From: Armatimonadota bacterium
GTDB lineage: Bacteria; Armatimonadota; Armatimonadia; Armatimonadales; Armatimonadaceae
Assembly (NCBI GenBank): GCA_014379275.1
Contig: JACMMA010000444.1
Location: 1 to 7,342, forward strand
DNA: 7,342 nt
Direction of reading: 5' to 3'
Of the stretch, positions 1-6,640 are shown piece by piece. Position numbers and translations under genes: made by a program. The notes beneath the pieces were generated by a model. The model saw only the letters and a program-made list of their open reading frames with translations, was not told the origin of the DNA and did not search any database. How positions within the stretch are numbered: the first letter of the stretch is position 1; every line of letters starts with the position of its first letter.

Positions 1-962
1 ATCTCCGCTTCCAACTCGTGCGGTTTTTCCTCGGCGCCATCGTAGAACGCCACGCCGCCGCCGTGTGTCTGCACTTTGGTATCGTAGAGCTTGCCGAACT
101 TCTCGCCGTTGATATTCAAGCCGCCTTTGAAATCCGCGCCGCCTTCCGTGCCGTATAGCGTGCAGTTCGCCTCTGACGGGTTCCGCTCGTTCAACGCCCA
201 GGACGATTCCAGAAATATCGTCGCGCCGGACTTCATCTTGATGAAACCGAATGCCGAATCTTCTACTGTATATATCTTCGGGTCCCACGAACCCCAGGCG
301 TTCGCGGCGTTCTCGCGGTCGGCGAGTTTGCGATACACGGACCCTGTAACCGACTCGACTTCATAGTTGTTCATCAGCCAGAGCGTCAGGTCGAGCGCAT
401 GAGTGCCGATGTCGATCAGCGGACCGCCGCCCTGCTTGTCCGCGTCCAGAAACACGCCCCAGGTCGGCACGGCGCGGCGGCGCACGGCGTGCCCCTTCGC
501 CATGTAGATTTCACCGAGATCGCCATTATCGATCATCTTCTTGAGGATCTGCGAGTCGGCACGGAACCGGCTCTGATAACCGATGGAGAGTTTCTTGCCG
601 GTACGCTTCGACGCTTCGAGCATCGCGCGGGCGTCGGCGGCGCGTTTCGCCATCGGCTTCTCGCTCATCACGTGTGCTCCGGCTTCGAGCGCGGCGATCG
701 TGATCGGCGCGTGGGAATCGTTCGGCGTGCAGACATGCACGACGTCGATACCGCCCTTCGCGAGCAGTGCCTGATAATCGGTGTGCACCGCCGCGCCGGG
801 AACCCCGTACTTAGTCGCGGCTTCTCCCGCCTTCCATTCCTCGATGTCGCAAAACGCGACCAGATCAACGGTAGTAGACGACAACCGTTTCAACGCAGGC
901 AAGTGTTTACCATTCGCGATACCGCCGCAACCGACGACGGCGACTTTCAACTTCTCGGGCAT
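1..962 (-). CDS. Gfo/Idh/MocA-family NAD(P)-dependent oxidoreductase (C-terminus cut by window edge)
   Basis: Reading the minus strand from the ATG at 962-960 gives 320 codons without a stop, running off the left edge. Residues 6-16 form the first Rossmann strand and dinucleotide loop (VAVVGCGGIA), and CDI near 38-40 ends the second strand. VCTPNDSH at 77-84 and the family signature EKP at 101-103, carrying the catalytic lysine, follow. GGGPLIDIGTHALD (178-191) contains the Asp/His pair typical of the substrate domain. The family oxidises or reduces sugars, inositols and related polyols with NAD(P); the actual substrate cannot be told from sequence. There is no signal peptide, so it is probably cytosolic. 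Family members are usually about 330-400 residues, so only a short C-terminal piece should be missing. The start fits because the Rossmann strand begins five residues in; the ribosome site is weak (an AGGGAAAGG stretch about 14 bases upstream). It is transcribed divergently from the prepilin-like gene. Family assignment is firm; substrate is unknown. Confidence 0.93.
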   Translation of the reverse strand, partial: MPEKLKVAVVGCGGIANGKHLPALKRLSSTTVDLVAFCDIEEWKAGEAATKYGVPGAAVHTDYQALLAKGGIDVVHVCTPNDSHAPITIAALEAGAHVMSEKPMAKRAADARAMLEASKRTGKKLSIGYQSRFRADSQILKKMIDNGDLGEIYMAKGHAVRRRAVPTWGVFLDADKQGGGPLIDIGTHALDLTLWLMNNYEVESVTGSVYRKLADRENAANAWGSWDPKIYTVEDSAFGFIKMKSGATIFLESSWALNERNPSEANCTLYGTEGGADFKGGLNINGEKFGKLYDTKVQTHGGGVAFYDGAEEKPHELEAE

Positions 963-1031
963 AGTGTAAAAGGAGACCTTTCCCTGTTTCTAAATAAAAT
1001 CACGGCGCGACACGGCAAAACAAACGCCCTG

Positions 1032-1064
1032 CCCGGCGCACCCTGGGATAGTTTCGCCGCCGGG
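1032..1064. repeat. GC-rich inverted repeat in the divergent intergenic region
   Basis: CCCGGCG at 1032-1038 is matched by its exact reverse complement CGCCGGG at 1058-1064, with a 19-base spacer. There is no T-run on either side, so it does not look like an intrinsic terminator, and neither neighbouring gene ends here. It could be an operator or a chance GC-rich palindrome. The rest of the 963-1177 gap holds only the promoter and ribosome site listed separately. Confidence 0.25.
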
Positions 1065-1081
1065 TTCGCAGTCTCCTGCTA

Positions 1082-1110
1082 CTGGCATGAGGCGACTCGG
1101 CATCGATAAT
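1082..1110 (+). promoter_or_regulatory. candidate sigma-70-type promoter for the prepilin-like gene
   Basis: CTGGCA (1082-1087, four of six matches to the -35 consensus) and GATAAT (1105-1110, five of six to the -10 consensus) are separated by exactly 17 bases. Transcription would start near 1117. That gives a leader of about 60 bases before the ATG at 1178 and would exclude the upstream GTG at 1115 as the start codon. This is based on consensus matching only; phylum-specific promoter rules are not known to me. Confidence 0.4.
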
Positions 1111-1164
1111 TTCGGTGAAGCGTGTTCCCCGTAACCGGAACGGCGGTCGCGCGTCTAAACCTCC

Positions 1165-1170
1165 AGAGGA
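1165..1170 (+). promoter_or_regulatory. ribosome binding site deciding the prepilin start
   Basis: AGAGGA lies seven bases before the ATG at 1178. The alternative in-frame GTG at 1115 has no comparable site. It would also add 21 mostly charged residues ahead of a leader peptide that is already the right length for a type IV prepilin. Confidence 0.6.
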
Positions 1171-1177
1171 TCAACCT

Positions 1178-2014
1178 ATGCAGAGATGTCAAACGACGCG
1201 ACAGCATCACAACGCCTTCACCCTGATCGAACTGTTAATCGTAATCGCTATCATTGCCCTGCTCGCCGCGATCGTCTTTCCCGTGTTCGCCACGGCGCGA
1301 GACAAAGGAAGGCAAGCCGCGTGCCTGTCGAACACGCGCCAACTCGGGAACGGCTTGATGCTCTACGTTCAGGATAGCGACGAAATGTTCCCGTTCTCCT
1401 ACGCGCCCGACCTCGGCAACTACTGGCCCGATCTGGTGCGCCCGTACACCGGGCAGAAAGCAGGCGGGAACGCCGCGACGATATTTCTGTGCCCTTCGGA
1501 TTCCGGCGAGGCACTGACCTATTCCACGAACCCGCAGGTGATCGGGCTGTACGAACCGAGCGGCACGCCCGACAACTTTTTTGCGTCGGTGATAGCACTC
1601 CCCGAGATCGCGGAGCCGACAAGCGTCGTTCTGCTCGGCGACGCGTTGACGGCGCGGGGTGGAGTCGGGTTGTTCGGGGGCGGCAACACCGCGCCGGTCG
1701 AGTACGCCTACCCGCATCCCGCGCTGACGAAGGATCATACGAGAGACGATACGTGGTGCGCGGACTGGGTCGTCCCCGCCACCGACGGCTGTAACAACAA
1801 GCAGATCGCGTGGCGGCATAGCGGGGGCGCGAACTTCGTCTACAGCGACGGTCACGCCAAATGGAGCAAGCCGGGCAGATTGAAGGACGGCAATTTCGAC
1901 GTGCGTTGCAAACCCGGCGTCGGATGTACCGGCAAACCGACCCCGCCCGACCCGGCGGAATACCCGGCGGTGTCGCCGACCTGTGGCGGCGAGTCGGCAC
2001 TCAATTGCGAATGA
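1178..2014 (+). CDS. Prepilin-like protein with type IV N-terminal cleavage motif and C-terminal H-X9-DG motif
   Basis: This 278-residue protein is built like a type II/IV pseudopilin. A short basic leader ends at Ala13, followed by the cleavage and methylation signature FTLIELL (14-20), with the conserved Glu at +5 of the mature protein. A hydrophobic helix runs to about residue 36, then FPVFATAR. A PilD-type peptidase would cut at A13/F14; Ala in place of the classical Gly is common in this family. The globular part contains SNTRQLG (51-57), CPSD (105-108) and near the C-terminus H214, nine residues, then D224-G225, which is the H-X9-DG motif of prepilin-processing-associated proteins (DUF1559-like). 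Eight cysteines, four of them after residue 200, could form disulfides outside the membrane. Such proteins occur in tens to hundreds of copies in Armatimonadota and Planctomycetota; their functions are largely unknown. The MmcQ-like gene follows after 24 bases. Family is firm; role as a structural pilin versus a secreted surface protein is open. Confidence 0.9.
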   Translation: MQRCQTTRQHHNAFTLIELLIVIAIIALLAAIVFPVFATARDKGRQAACLSNTRQLGNGLMLYVQDSDEMFPFSYAPDLGNYWPDLVRPYTGQKAGGNAATIFLCPSDSGEALTYSTNPQVIGLYEPSGTPDNFFASVIALPEIAEPTSVVLLGDALTARGGVGLFGGGNTAPVEYAYPHPALTKDHTRDDTWCADWVVPATDGCNNKQIAWRHSGGANFVYSDGHAKWSKPGRLKDGNFDVRCKPGVGCTGKPTPPDPAEYPAVSPTCGGESALNCE

Positions 2015-2038
2015 TACGGACCGGGAGGGAACGTTTCA

Positions 2039-2443
2039 ATGTCCGAATGGGAGAAGAACCGACGAATGATCGATGCCGATGACATCAGCCGGATCGTGGA
2101 AACGCTTCCCGAGGCAAACCGGAGTGGGTCCAGTTTTGAAGTCAACAGAAGGGGCTTCGCGTGGTTCTATCAGGAAAAGGTCGAGGGGCGGCGGGGGCGG
2201 ATCGAACACCCCGATGTGCTTGCCGTCCGGGTCGCCGACCTGACCGAGAAGGAAATACTCATTGCAATGGACCCCGAAAAGTTCTTCACGGACGCGCACT
2301 ACAAGGGGTATCCCGCCGTGCTGGTGCGTCTCGCCACTATCGACACTGACGACCTGACTGACCTCCTTTCCAATGCATGGCGTACCCGTGCGCCGCGCAG
2401 ACTGGTAGCGGAATTCGACGCCAGGGCGAATGCCAGTGCCTGA
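2039..2443 (+). CDS. MmcQ/YjbR-family protein
   Basis: A 134-residue soluble protein of the MmcQ/YjbR family (PF04237), small single-domain proteins with a double-wing, DNA-binding-like fold whose cellular role is poorly defined. Recognisable family features are an N-terminal helix around the LPEA segment (23-26), the strand pair RGFAWFY (38-44) and LAVRV (61-65), the FFT..HYKGYPAVLVRL stretch (82-98), and the terminal helix with AWRTRAP (113-119). Length is normal for the family (about 110-140). The ATG at 2039 is chosen because GGGAGGGA sits eight bases upstream. A second ATG at 2066, preceded by GGAGAAG, would remove nine poorly conserved residues and cannot be excluded. It follows the prepilin-like gene by 24 bases and may be co-transcribed with it, although a functional link is not apparent. 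DNA binding is inferred from the fold of the family, not shown here. Confidence 0.87.
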   Translation: MSEWEKNRRMIDADDISRIVETLPEANRSGSSFEVNRRGFAWFYQEKVEGRRGRIEHPDVLAVRVADLTEKEILIAMDPEKFFTDAHYKGYPAVLVRLATIDTDDLTDLLSNAWRTRAPRRLVAEFDARANASA

Positions 2444-2603
2444 CGGCAGAGACTCAGGAACCCATTTTTCCCTGCCGGGCATACCGTTTCATTGTTCTAC
2501 CTTCGGCGGTTTCTGGTATGCGGGTGCCCTCTGTCGGGTACAGTAAAGGAGAACCGGCGTAACTACCAGGCGTCGCGTTCGATACTCGAAAGAAGGACAC
2601 GAC

Positions 2604-3218
2604 ATGGCAGACGATATTTTTCTGATCCTGCACGGCTGGGGCGGCAATAAGCCGGCGCACTGGCAGGAACATTTATACAACGCGTTGACCGACGCCGGGA
2701 AAAAAGTGCATTACCCGAAAATGCCGGACCCGACAGCCCCGGTCAAAGAGGCGTGGCTGGCGAAGGTGCAGGAAGAGTTCGACGAGATCGGGACGGGCAA
2801 ATCGGTCACCGTCGTCTGCCACAGCCTCGGCGCGATCACCTGGCTTCACTACGTGACGCAGGCGACGGAAAAGTTGGCGGATCGCGTTCTGTTGGTCGCC
2901 CCGCCGTATGTGATCCCGGAAGTCCCGCCGACCGACGCTCCTCCCGGCGTGGGGGCGTTCTTTCCGCCCGCACTGGACGCCGATGCGGTGAAGCGTGCCG
3001 CGACTGAAACCCATTTTATCGCGTCCGACTCCGACGATTACGCGACGTTCGAGCAGACCAAAGCCTATTCCGACCGCGTAAACTGCCCGATTCATTTGCT
3101 CCCCGGCGCGGGGCATATTTCACCCTACTGGGGCTACGGCGAATGGACCTGGGTGCGCGACTGGTGCCTGCGGACGGCGGAGATGCCGCCGGTGCCGCGC
3201 CCGAAAGACGCTGGGTAA
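2604..3218 (+). CDS. RBBP9/YdeN-type alpha/beta hydrolase (serine hydrolase)
   Basis: A 204-residue single-domain alpha/beta hydrolase resembling the RBBP9/YdeN serine hydrolase family (PF06821), whose members are usually 180-200 residues. The first strand carries LILHGWGG (7-14), containing the oxyanion-region HGW typical of the family. The nucleophile elbow is CHSLG with Ser74. The acid is Asp144 or Asp145 in SDSDDY (141-146), and the catalytic His171 is in GAGHISP (168-174). This gives a complete Ser-Asp-His triad in the expected order and spacing. The natural substrate of bacterial members is generally unknown; small-ester hydrolysis is the usual in vitro activity. There is no signal peptide. 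The start is supported by AGAAGGA ending about seven bases before the ATG. A 160-base gap separates it from the MmcQ-like gene, and 39 bases from the GyrB-like gene downstream, so it may share a transcript with the latter. Fold and catalytic residues are firm; substrate is not assignable. Confidence 0.9.
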   Translation: MADDIFLILHGWGGNKPAHWQEHLYNALTDAGKKVHYPKMPDPTAPVKEAWLAKVQEEFDEIGTGKSVTVVCHSLGAITWLHYVTQATEKLADRVLLVAPPYVIPEVPPTDAPPGVGAFFPPALDADAVKRAATETHFIASDSDDYATFEQTKAYSDRVNCPIHLLPGAGHISPYWGYGEWTWVRDWCLRTAEMPPVPRPKDAG

Positions 3219-3257
3219 TCCCCGGTAATCATTCCCGAGCAGTAAGGAACACCCGGT

Positions 3258-4505
3258 ATGGCAAGGAAAAATGGAGCGGGTGGTGCAGATGTACTGCTTC
3301 AACAAGTCGTTACGCATTATGACGAGAACGGCGACATAATCACACCGGGTGTTGTCAAGATAGATCAAGTGTATGGCGCCGAGGACGCCCCCGCTCTCAA
3401 GGGCTGGGAGGCGATCCGTCGGCGTCCGGGTATGTACATCGGCGACGTAGGTATACGCGGTCTACATCATCTATTCAAGGAGATCATCGACAATTCGGTG
3501 GACGAAGTGCTCACGGGAAATTGCACCGCGATAGATGTGGTGCTCGGCGACGACTATTCGATCACGGTGTCCGACAATGGGCGCGGTATCCCCGTAGATA
3601 TTATCGGAGATTCGGGCAAAACCGGAGTTGAATTGGTTTTCACGGATATACATGCGGGCGGTAAGCTCCACGGCGATGGCTACAAAGTTTTTGGTGGATT
3701 ACACGGCATTGGAGCGTCGGCAGTGAACGCGCTCAGTGAATGGCTCCAATGTGACGTGAAGCGTAGCGGCAAAGTGCATCGGATGCGTTTCGAGCGAGGA
3801 GTACCGATGACCTCGCTCGAAACCGTGGGGGATTGTGATACGGAGGGACGAGGAACCACCGTAACATGGCTCGCCGATAAGACAATGTTCCATCCCGCAC
3901 TGACTAATGCAGGGAATCTTGCTTATGACGGCGGATTGATTGCCAACCGTTATCGCGAACTCGCTTATCTATTACCTGCCGCACGGATCACATTCCATGA
4001 CCGATTGTACGAAAAGCCGCCACAAACGTTTCATTTTCCGAACGGCGTCGCAGACTACGTGCGCGATCTGAATTGGGGACGCGATGTTTTTCCGGCAGAA
4101 CCTATCGCGATTCGCGGGACAGTCGGCGAGACTCACATTGAAGTCGCCCTGCAATACAGTGACGCGGACGGCTCGGCGATTCTCGGCTTCGGAAACATGC
4201 TGCCGACGCCGGACGACGGGACGCATGTCACGGGATTCCGCCGCGCCCTGACAACAGCGGTCAACGGAATAAGTGCTGTACGAACGAAACACGATGGCAA
4301 AACAACACGGCGCGGTCTGACGGCGGTTATTTCCGTCACCGTACACAATCCCTACTGGTACGGTTCGTCGAAGACCCGTCTCGCAAACCATGAGTTAGCG
4401 GGAATCGTCTTCTCATTAGTATACGCTCGCCTGAAGAACCATTGGGCACAATATCCCGAGCAAGGTCAGGGCGTTCTTAAACGGCTCATGCGTTATACCG
4501 ATTGA
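3258..4505 (+). CDS. Stand-alone GyrB-like ATPase + transducer protein lacking TOPRIM
   Basis: This 415-residue protein matches the N-terminal 43-kDa half of DNA gyrase subunit B: a GHKL ATPase (about 35-255) and a transducer domain (about 256-412). The RRRPGMYIGD block is at 54-63. By alignment to E. coli GyrB from memory, general base Glu42 corresponds to E75, Mg-binding Asn46 to N79, and adenine-binding Asp73 to D106. ATP-lid lysines 103 and 110 correspond to K136 and K143, with glycine loop GGLHGIG at 146-152. In the transducer, GTHVTGF (321-327) and RGLTAVISV (352-360) are clear. The QTK loop that contacts the gamma-phosphate reads SSK (370-372): Lys kept, Gln lost. The protein stops at about E. 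coli residue 380, just before the linker to TOPRIM, and the downstream DNA encodes an unrelated peptidase. There is no frameshift or internal stop, and AAGGA lies nine bases before the ATG. It cannot cleave DNA alone. It could be an active ATPase module, a regulator of GyrB, or a decaying paralogue. A 38-residue N-terminal extension is unrecognised. Confidence 0.9.
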   Translation: MARKNGAGGADVLLQQVVTHYDENGDIITPGVVKIDQVYGAEDAPALKGWEAIRRRPGMYIGDVGIRGLHHLFKEIIDNSVDEVLTGNCTAIDVVLGDDYSITVSDNGRGIPVDIIGDSGKTGVELVFTDIHAGGKLHGDGYKVFGGLHGIGASAVNALSEWLQCDVKRSGKVHRMRFERGVPMTSLETVGDCDTEGRGTTVTWLADKTMFHPALTNAGNLAYDGGLIANRYRELAYLLPAARITFHDRLYEKPPQTFHFPNGVADYVRDLNWGRDVFPAEPIAIRGTVGETHIEVALQYSDADGSAILGFGNMLPTPDDGTHVTGFRRALTTAVNGISAVRTKHDGKTTRRGLTAVISVTVHNPYWYGSSKTRLANHELAGIVFSLVYARLKNHWAQYPEQGQGVLKRLMRYTD

Positions 4506-4531
4506 AAAGCAGCGTCGCGTGGTACCATACT
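4502..4531 (+). promoter_or_regulatory. candidate promoter for the oligopeptidase/HEPN operon
   Basis: TTGAAA (4502-4507, five of six to the -35 consensus) overlaps the stop codon of the GyrB-like gene. It is followed after 18 bases by CATACT (4526-4531, four of six to the -10 consensus). Transcription would begin near 4538, inside the inverted repeat at 4535-4552. The evidence is consensus matching only. Confidence 0.35.
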
Positions 4532-4534
4532 CTA

Positions 4535-4552
4535 CGTCGTTTTACAACGACG
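4535..4552 (+). repeat. perfect 7-bp inverted repeat just upstream of the oligopeptidase ribosome site
   Basis: CGTCGTT (4535-4541) and AACGACG (4546-4552) are exact reverse complements with a 4-base TTAC loop. The repeat begins four bases after the proposed -10 element and ends two bases before the Shine-Dalgarno sequence. It could be an operator over the transcription start or a 5'-leader hairpin beside the ribosome site. There is no T-tract, so it is not a normal intrinsic terminator. Confidence 0.45.
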
Positions 4553-4553
4553 C

Positions 4554-4560
4554 GAAGGAG
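4554..4560 (+). promoter_or_regulatory. ribosome binding site deciding the oligopeptidase start
   Basis: GAAGGAG lies ten bases before GTG at 4571. The reading frame is open back to a TTG at 4502, but that start would overlap the preceding gene's stop, lacks a Shine-Dalgarno site, and would add 23 residues not expected in the family. Confidence 0.7.
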
Positions 4561-4570
4561 TATCAACCCC

Positions 4571-6640
4571 GTGCCGCTCGATCTTTCCGCTGCTACCGCC
4601 CCCGTTTGCCCGACCCGACCACACACCGTGACCGTCCACGAAGACGACCGTTCCGATCCGTATTTCTGGCTCCGCGAAAAAGGAACGCCCGAAGTCACCG
4701 CGTATCTGGAAGCCGAGAATGCCTATACCGATGCCGTTTTCCTGAAGCCGACCGAAACCCTTCGCGAAACGTTATACAACGAGATTCTGGCGCGAATCCA
4801 GGAGACCGACCTGTCGGTGCCGTACCCCGACAACGGTTATCTGTACTACACCCGCACCGAGGAGGGCAAGCAGTATTCGATTCACTGCCGGAGGAAGGCG
4901 GGTCTCCCCGAGCAAGCCGAGCAGATCACGCTCGACCTGAATGTGCTCGCCGAGAACGAATCGTTCCTGTCGGTCGGGACGTACACGGTGTCGGACGACA
5001 CAAACTTGCTGGCTTTCACGACCGATACGACCGGGTTTCGGGAATACACGCTACGCATTAAAAACCTGCAAACCGGCGAATTGCTCCCCGACACGCTCCC
5101 GAAAGTGGACGGCGCGGTCTGGTCCGCGGACGGGAAGTACGTTTTTTATGTCACGGAAGACGAAACGAAACGCCCGTACCGCGTTTTCCGGCACACGGTC
5201 GGCGAACCGGACGCCGCGAATGACGTAAAGATTTATGAGGAAAGCGACGGTCTATATCGCGCGTTCCTGTACCGCTCCCGTGACCGGGCGTTCGTATTTA
5301 TCGGCTCGGCGTCGTCCACGTCCACGGAATACCATTACCTGCGTGCCGACGATCCGACGGTCGCGCCGATTCTGGTTCTGCCGCGCGAGGAGGAACACGA
5401 GTACTATCTGGACCACCGGGATGGGCTGTTTTACATCCGAACCAACAAAAACGCGCTCAATTTCCGGCTCGTCACCGCGCCGATTCAATCTGCCGGGGAT
5501 TGGACGGAAATCCTCGCGCATCGTCCTGATGTGATGCTGGAAGACCTTGCCGTTTTTGCCCGCCACCTCGTTATCGAAGAGCGCGAGAACGGTCTGCCCC
5601 GCCTCGTGGTGCGCGACCTGGCGACGACTCGGGATCACGTGGTCACGTTCCCGGAGCCGACGTATGCATTGCAGGGCGAGTCGAACCGTGAGTTCGATAC
5701 CGATCTGTTCCGGTACCGCTACGCGTCGCTGGTCACCCCAGGCACCGTGTACGATTACAACATGGTGTCGGGTGAGCGCACTCTGCTCAAGGAAACGCCG
5801 GTCCTGGGTGACTTCGACCGCACAAAGTACATTTCCGAATACCGATTCGCCACCGCCGAAGATGGGACGCAGATTCCCGTCTCGCTCGTGCGCCGAAAAG
5901 ATACGCCGGTGGACGGCTCCGCGCCGTGTCTGCTGTATGGCTATGGTTCATACGGGATCGCGATACCGGCGACGTTTCAATCGTCGCTCCTGTCGCTACT
6001 GGACCGGGGTTTTGTGTTCGCCATCGGGCATATTCGCGGCGGGGGCGAAGTCGGCAAACCGTGGCACAACAACGGCAAAATGAAGCATAAGATGAACACA
6101 TTCACGGACTTCATCGCCTGCGCCGATTACCTGGTCGCCGAAAAATATACGACCCACGACAAACTGGCGATCCGGGGCGGGAGTGCTGGCGGCTTGCTGA
6201 TGGGCGCGGTCACGAACCTGCGCCCCGACCTCGCCAAAGCCGTGGTGTCGCTGGTGCCGTTCGTGGATGTTCTCAACACGATGCTGGATGAATCCCTGCC
6301 GCTCACAGTCGGAGAATATATCGAGTGGGGCAACCCCCACGTCTGGGACGAGTACGAGTACATGAAAACGTATTGCCCGTACACCAACCTCGAAGCGAAG
6401 GCGTATCCGCCAACCCTGCTACGAACGTCGCTCAACGATTCGCAGGTGATGTACTGGGAACCGGCGAAGTACATCGCGAAACTGCGCACCCTTCAAACGA
6501 ACGACGCGCCGCTCCTGCTTCACACGAACATGGCGGCAGGGCACGGCGGATCGTCGGGGCGGTACGACGCACTGAAGGAACTCGCCATGGACTACGCGTT
6601 CGTATTATCGGTGCTAGGAATCGAGGAATCTAAACCATGA
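4571..6640 (+). CDS. Oligopeptidase B-type serine peptidase (S9A, prolyl oligopeptidase family)
   Basis: From the GTG at 4571 the product is 689 residues, close to E. coli oligopeptidase B (about 686). An N-terminal cap with RPHTVTVH (16-23) and DPYFWLRE (29-36) precedes a seven-bladed beta-propeller (about 75-400), then the alpha/beta hydrolase domain (about 410-689). The catalytic triad is Ser538 in GGSAGG, Asp623 in LNDSQVMYWEPAK and His658 in AAGHGG. The spacings of 85 and 35 residues equal those of E. coli Ser532/Asp617/His652. Such enzymes cut short peptides in the cytosol, classically after Arg or Lys, and exclude folded proteins through the propeller. No signal peptide is present. At a constant offset of six, E. 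coli Glu576 is kept (E582), but Glu578 is Ile584, and the P2-pocket Asp460 and Asp462 are Pro466 and Thr468, so strict dibasic specificity is doubtful. The gene ends in an ATGA overlap with the next gene, indicating co-translation. Family and activity class are firm; cleavage specificity is uncertain. Confidence 0.94.
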   Translation: MPLDLSAATAPVCPTRPHTVTVHEDDRSDPYFWLREKGTPEVTAYLEAENAYTDAVFLKPTETLRETLYNEILARIQETDLSVPYPDNGYLYYTRTEEGKQYSIHCRRKAGLPEQAEQITLDLNVLAENESFLSVGTYTVSDDTNLLAFTTDTTGFREYTLRIKNLQTGELLPDTLPKVDGAVWSADGKYVFYVTEDETKRPYRVFRHTVGEPDAANDVKIYEESDGLYRAFLYRSRDRAFVFIGSASSTSTEYHYLRADDPTVAPILVLPREEEHEYYLDHRDGLFYIRTNKNALNFRLVTAPIQSAGDWTEILAHRPDVMLEDLAVFARHLVIEERENGLPRLVVRDLATTRDHVVTFPEPTYALQGESNREFDTDLFRYRYASLVTPGTVYDYNMVSGERTLLKETPVLGDFDRTKYISEYRFATAEDGTQIPVSLVRRKDTPVDGSAPCLLYGYGSYGIAIPATFQSSLLSLLDRGFVFAIGHIRGGGEVGKPWHNNGKMKHKMNTFTDFIACADYLVAEKYTTHDKLAIRGGSAGGLLMGAVTNLRPDLAKAVVSLVPFVDVLNTMLDESLPLTVGEYIEWGNPHVWDEYEYMKTYCPYTNLEAKAYPPTLLRTSLNDSQVMYWEPAKYIAKLRTLQTNDAPLLLHTNMAAGHGGSSGRYDALKELAMDYAFVLSVLGIEESKP

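Noticed and set aside
399..1109. Long plus-strand open frame of 236 codons opposite the oxidoreductase
   Set aside because: It lies antisense to a clearly conserved Gfo/Idh/MocA gene, its protein is rich in Arg/His without any recognisable motif, and it ends inside the intergenic region. It is a high-GC shadow frame.
1115..1177. Upstream GTG start that would extend the prepilin-like protein by 21 residues
   Set aside because: No Shine-Dalgarno site precedes it, the best promoter places the transcript start at about 1117, and the ATG at 1178 has AGAGGA at ideal spacing and gives a normal-length leader.
1251..2000. Minus-strand frame of 249 codons opposite the prepilin-like gene
   Set aside because: The translation is dominated by Arg, Ser and Pro, as expected from the complement of a GC-rich coding frame. 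The plus-strand frame has unmistakable prepilin features.
2444..2477. Possible terminator after the MmcQ-like gene (CGGCAG with CTGCCG, 22-base loop)
   Set aside because: The stem is only 6 bp, the loop is large, and the only T-run lies in the loop rather than after the stem, so it does not meet the form of an intrinsic terminator.
2036..2482. Minus-strand frame of 148 codons opposite the MmcQ-like gene
   Set aside because: No motif is recognisable, and the opposite strand carries a conserved YjbR-type protein with a strong ribosome site.
2547..2551. AGGAG sequence in the 2444-2603 gap that could mark a missed small gene
   Set aside because: No ATG, GTG or TTG occurs at a usable distance downstream, and no conserved-looking short frame is present in this 160-base gap. 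I see nothing else in it.
2578..2590. Small palindrome TTCGA-TAC-TCGAA just before the hydrolase ribosome site
   Set aside because: A 5-bp stem with a 3-base loop is expected often by chance; nothing else supports a regulatory role.
3258..4505. Calling the GyrB-like gene a pseudogene
   Set aside because: The frame is intact, active-site residues are mostly preserved, a ribosome site is present, and no TOPRIM remnant follows. A truncated but real gene is the more economical reading, though decay cannot be excluded.
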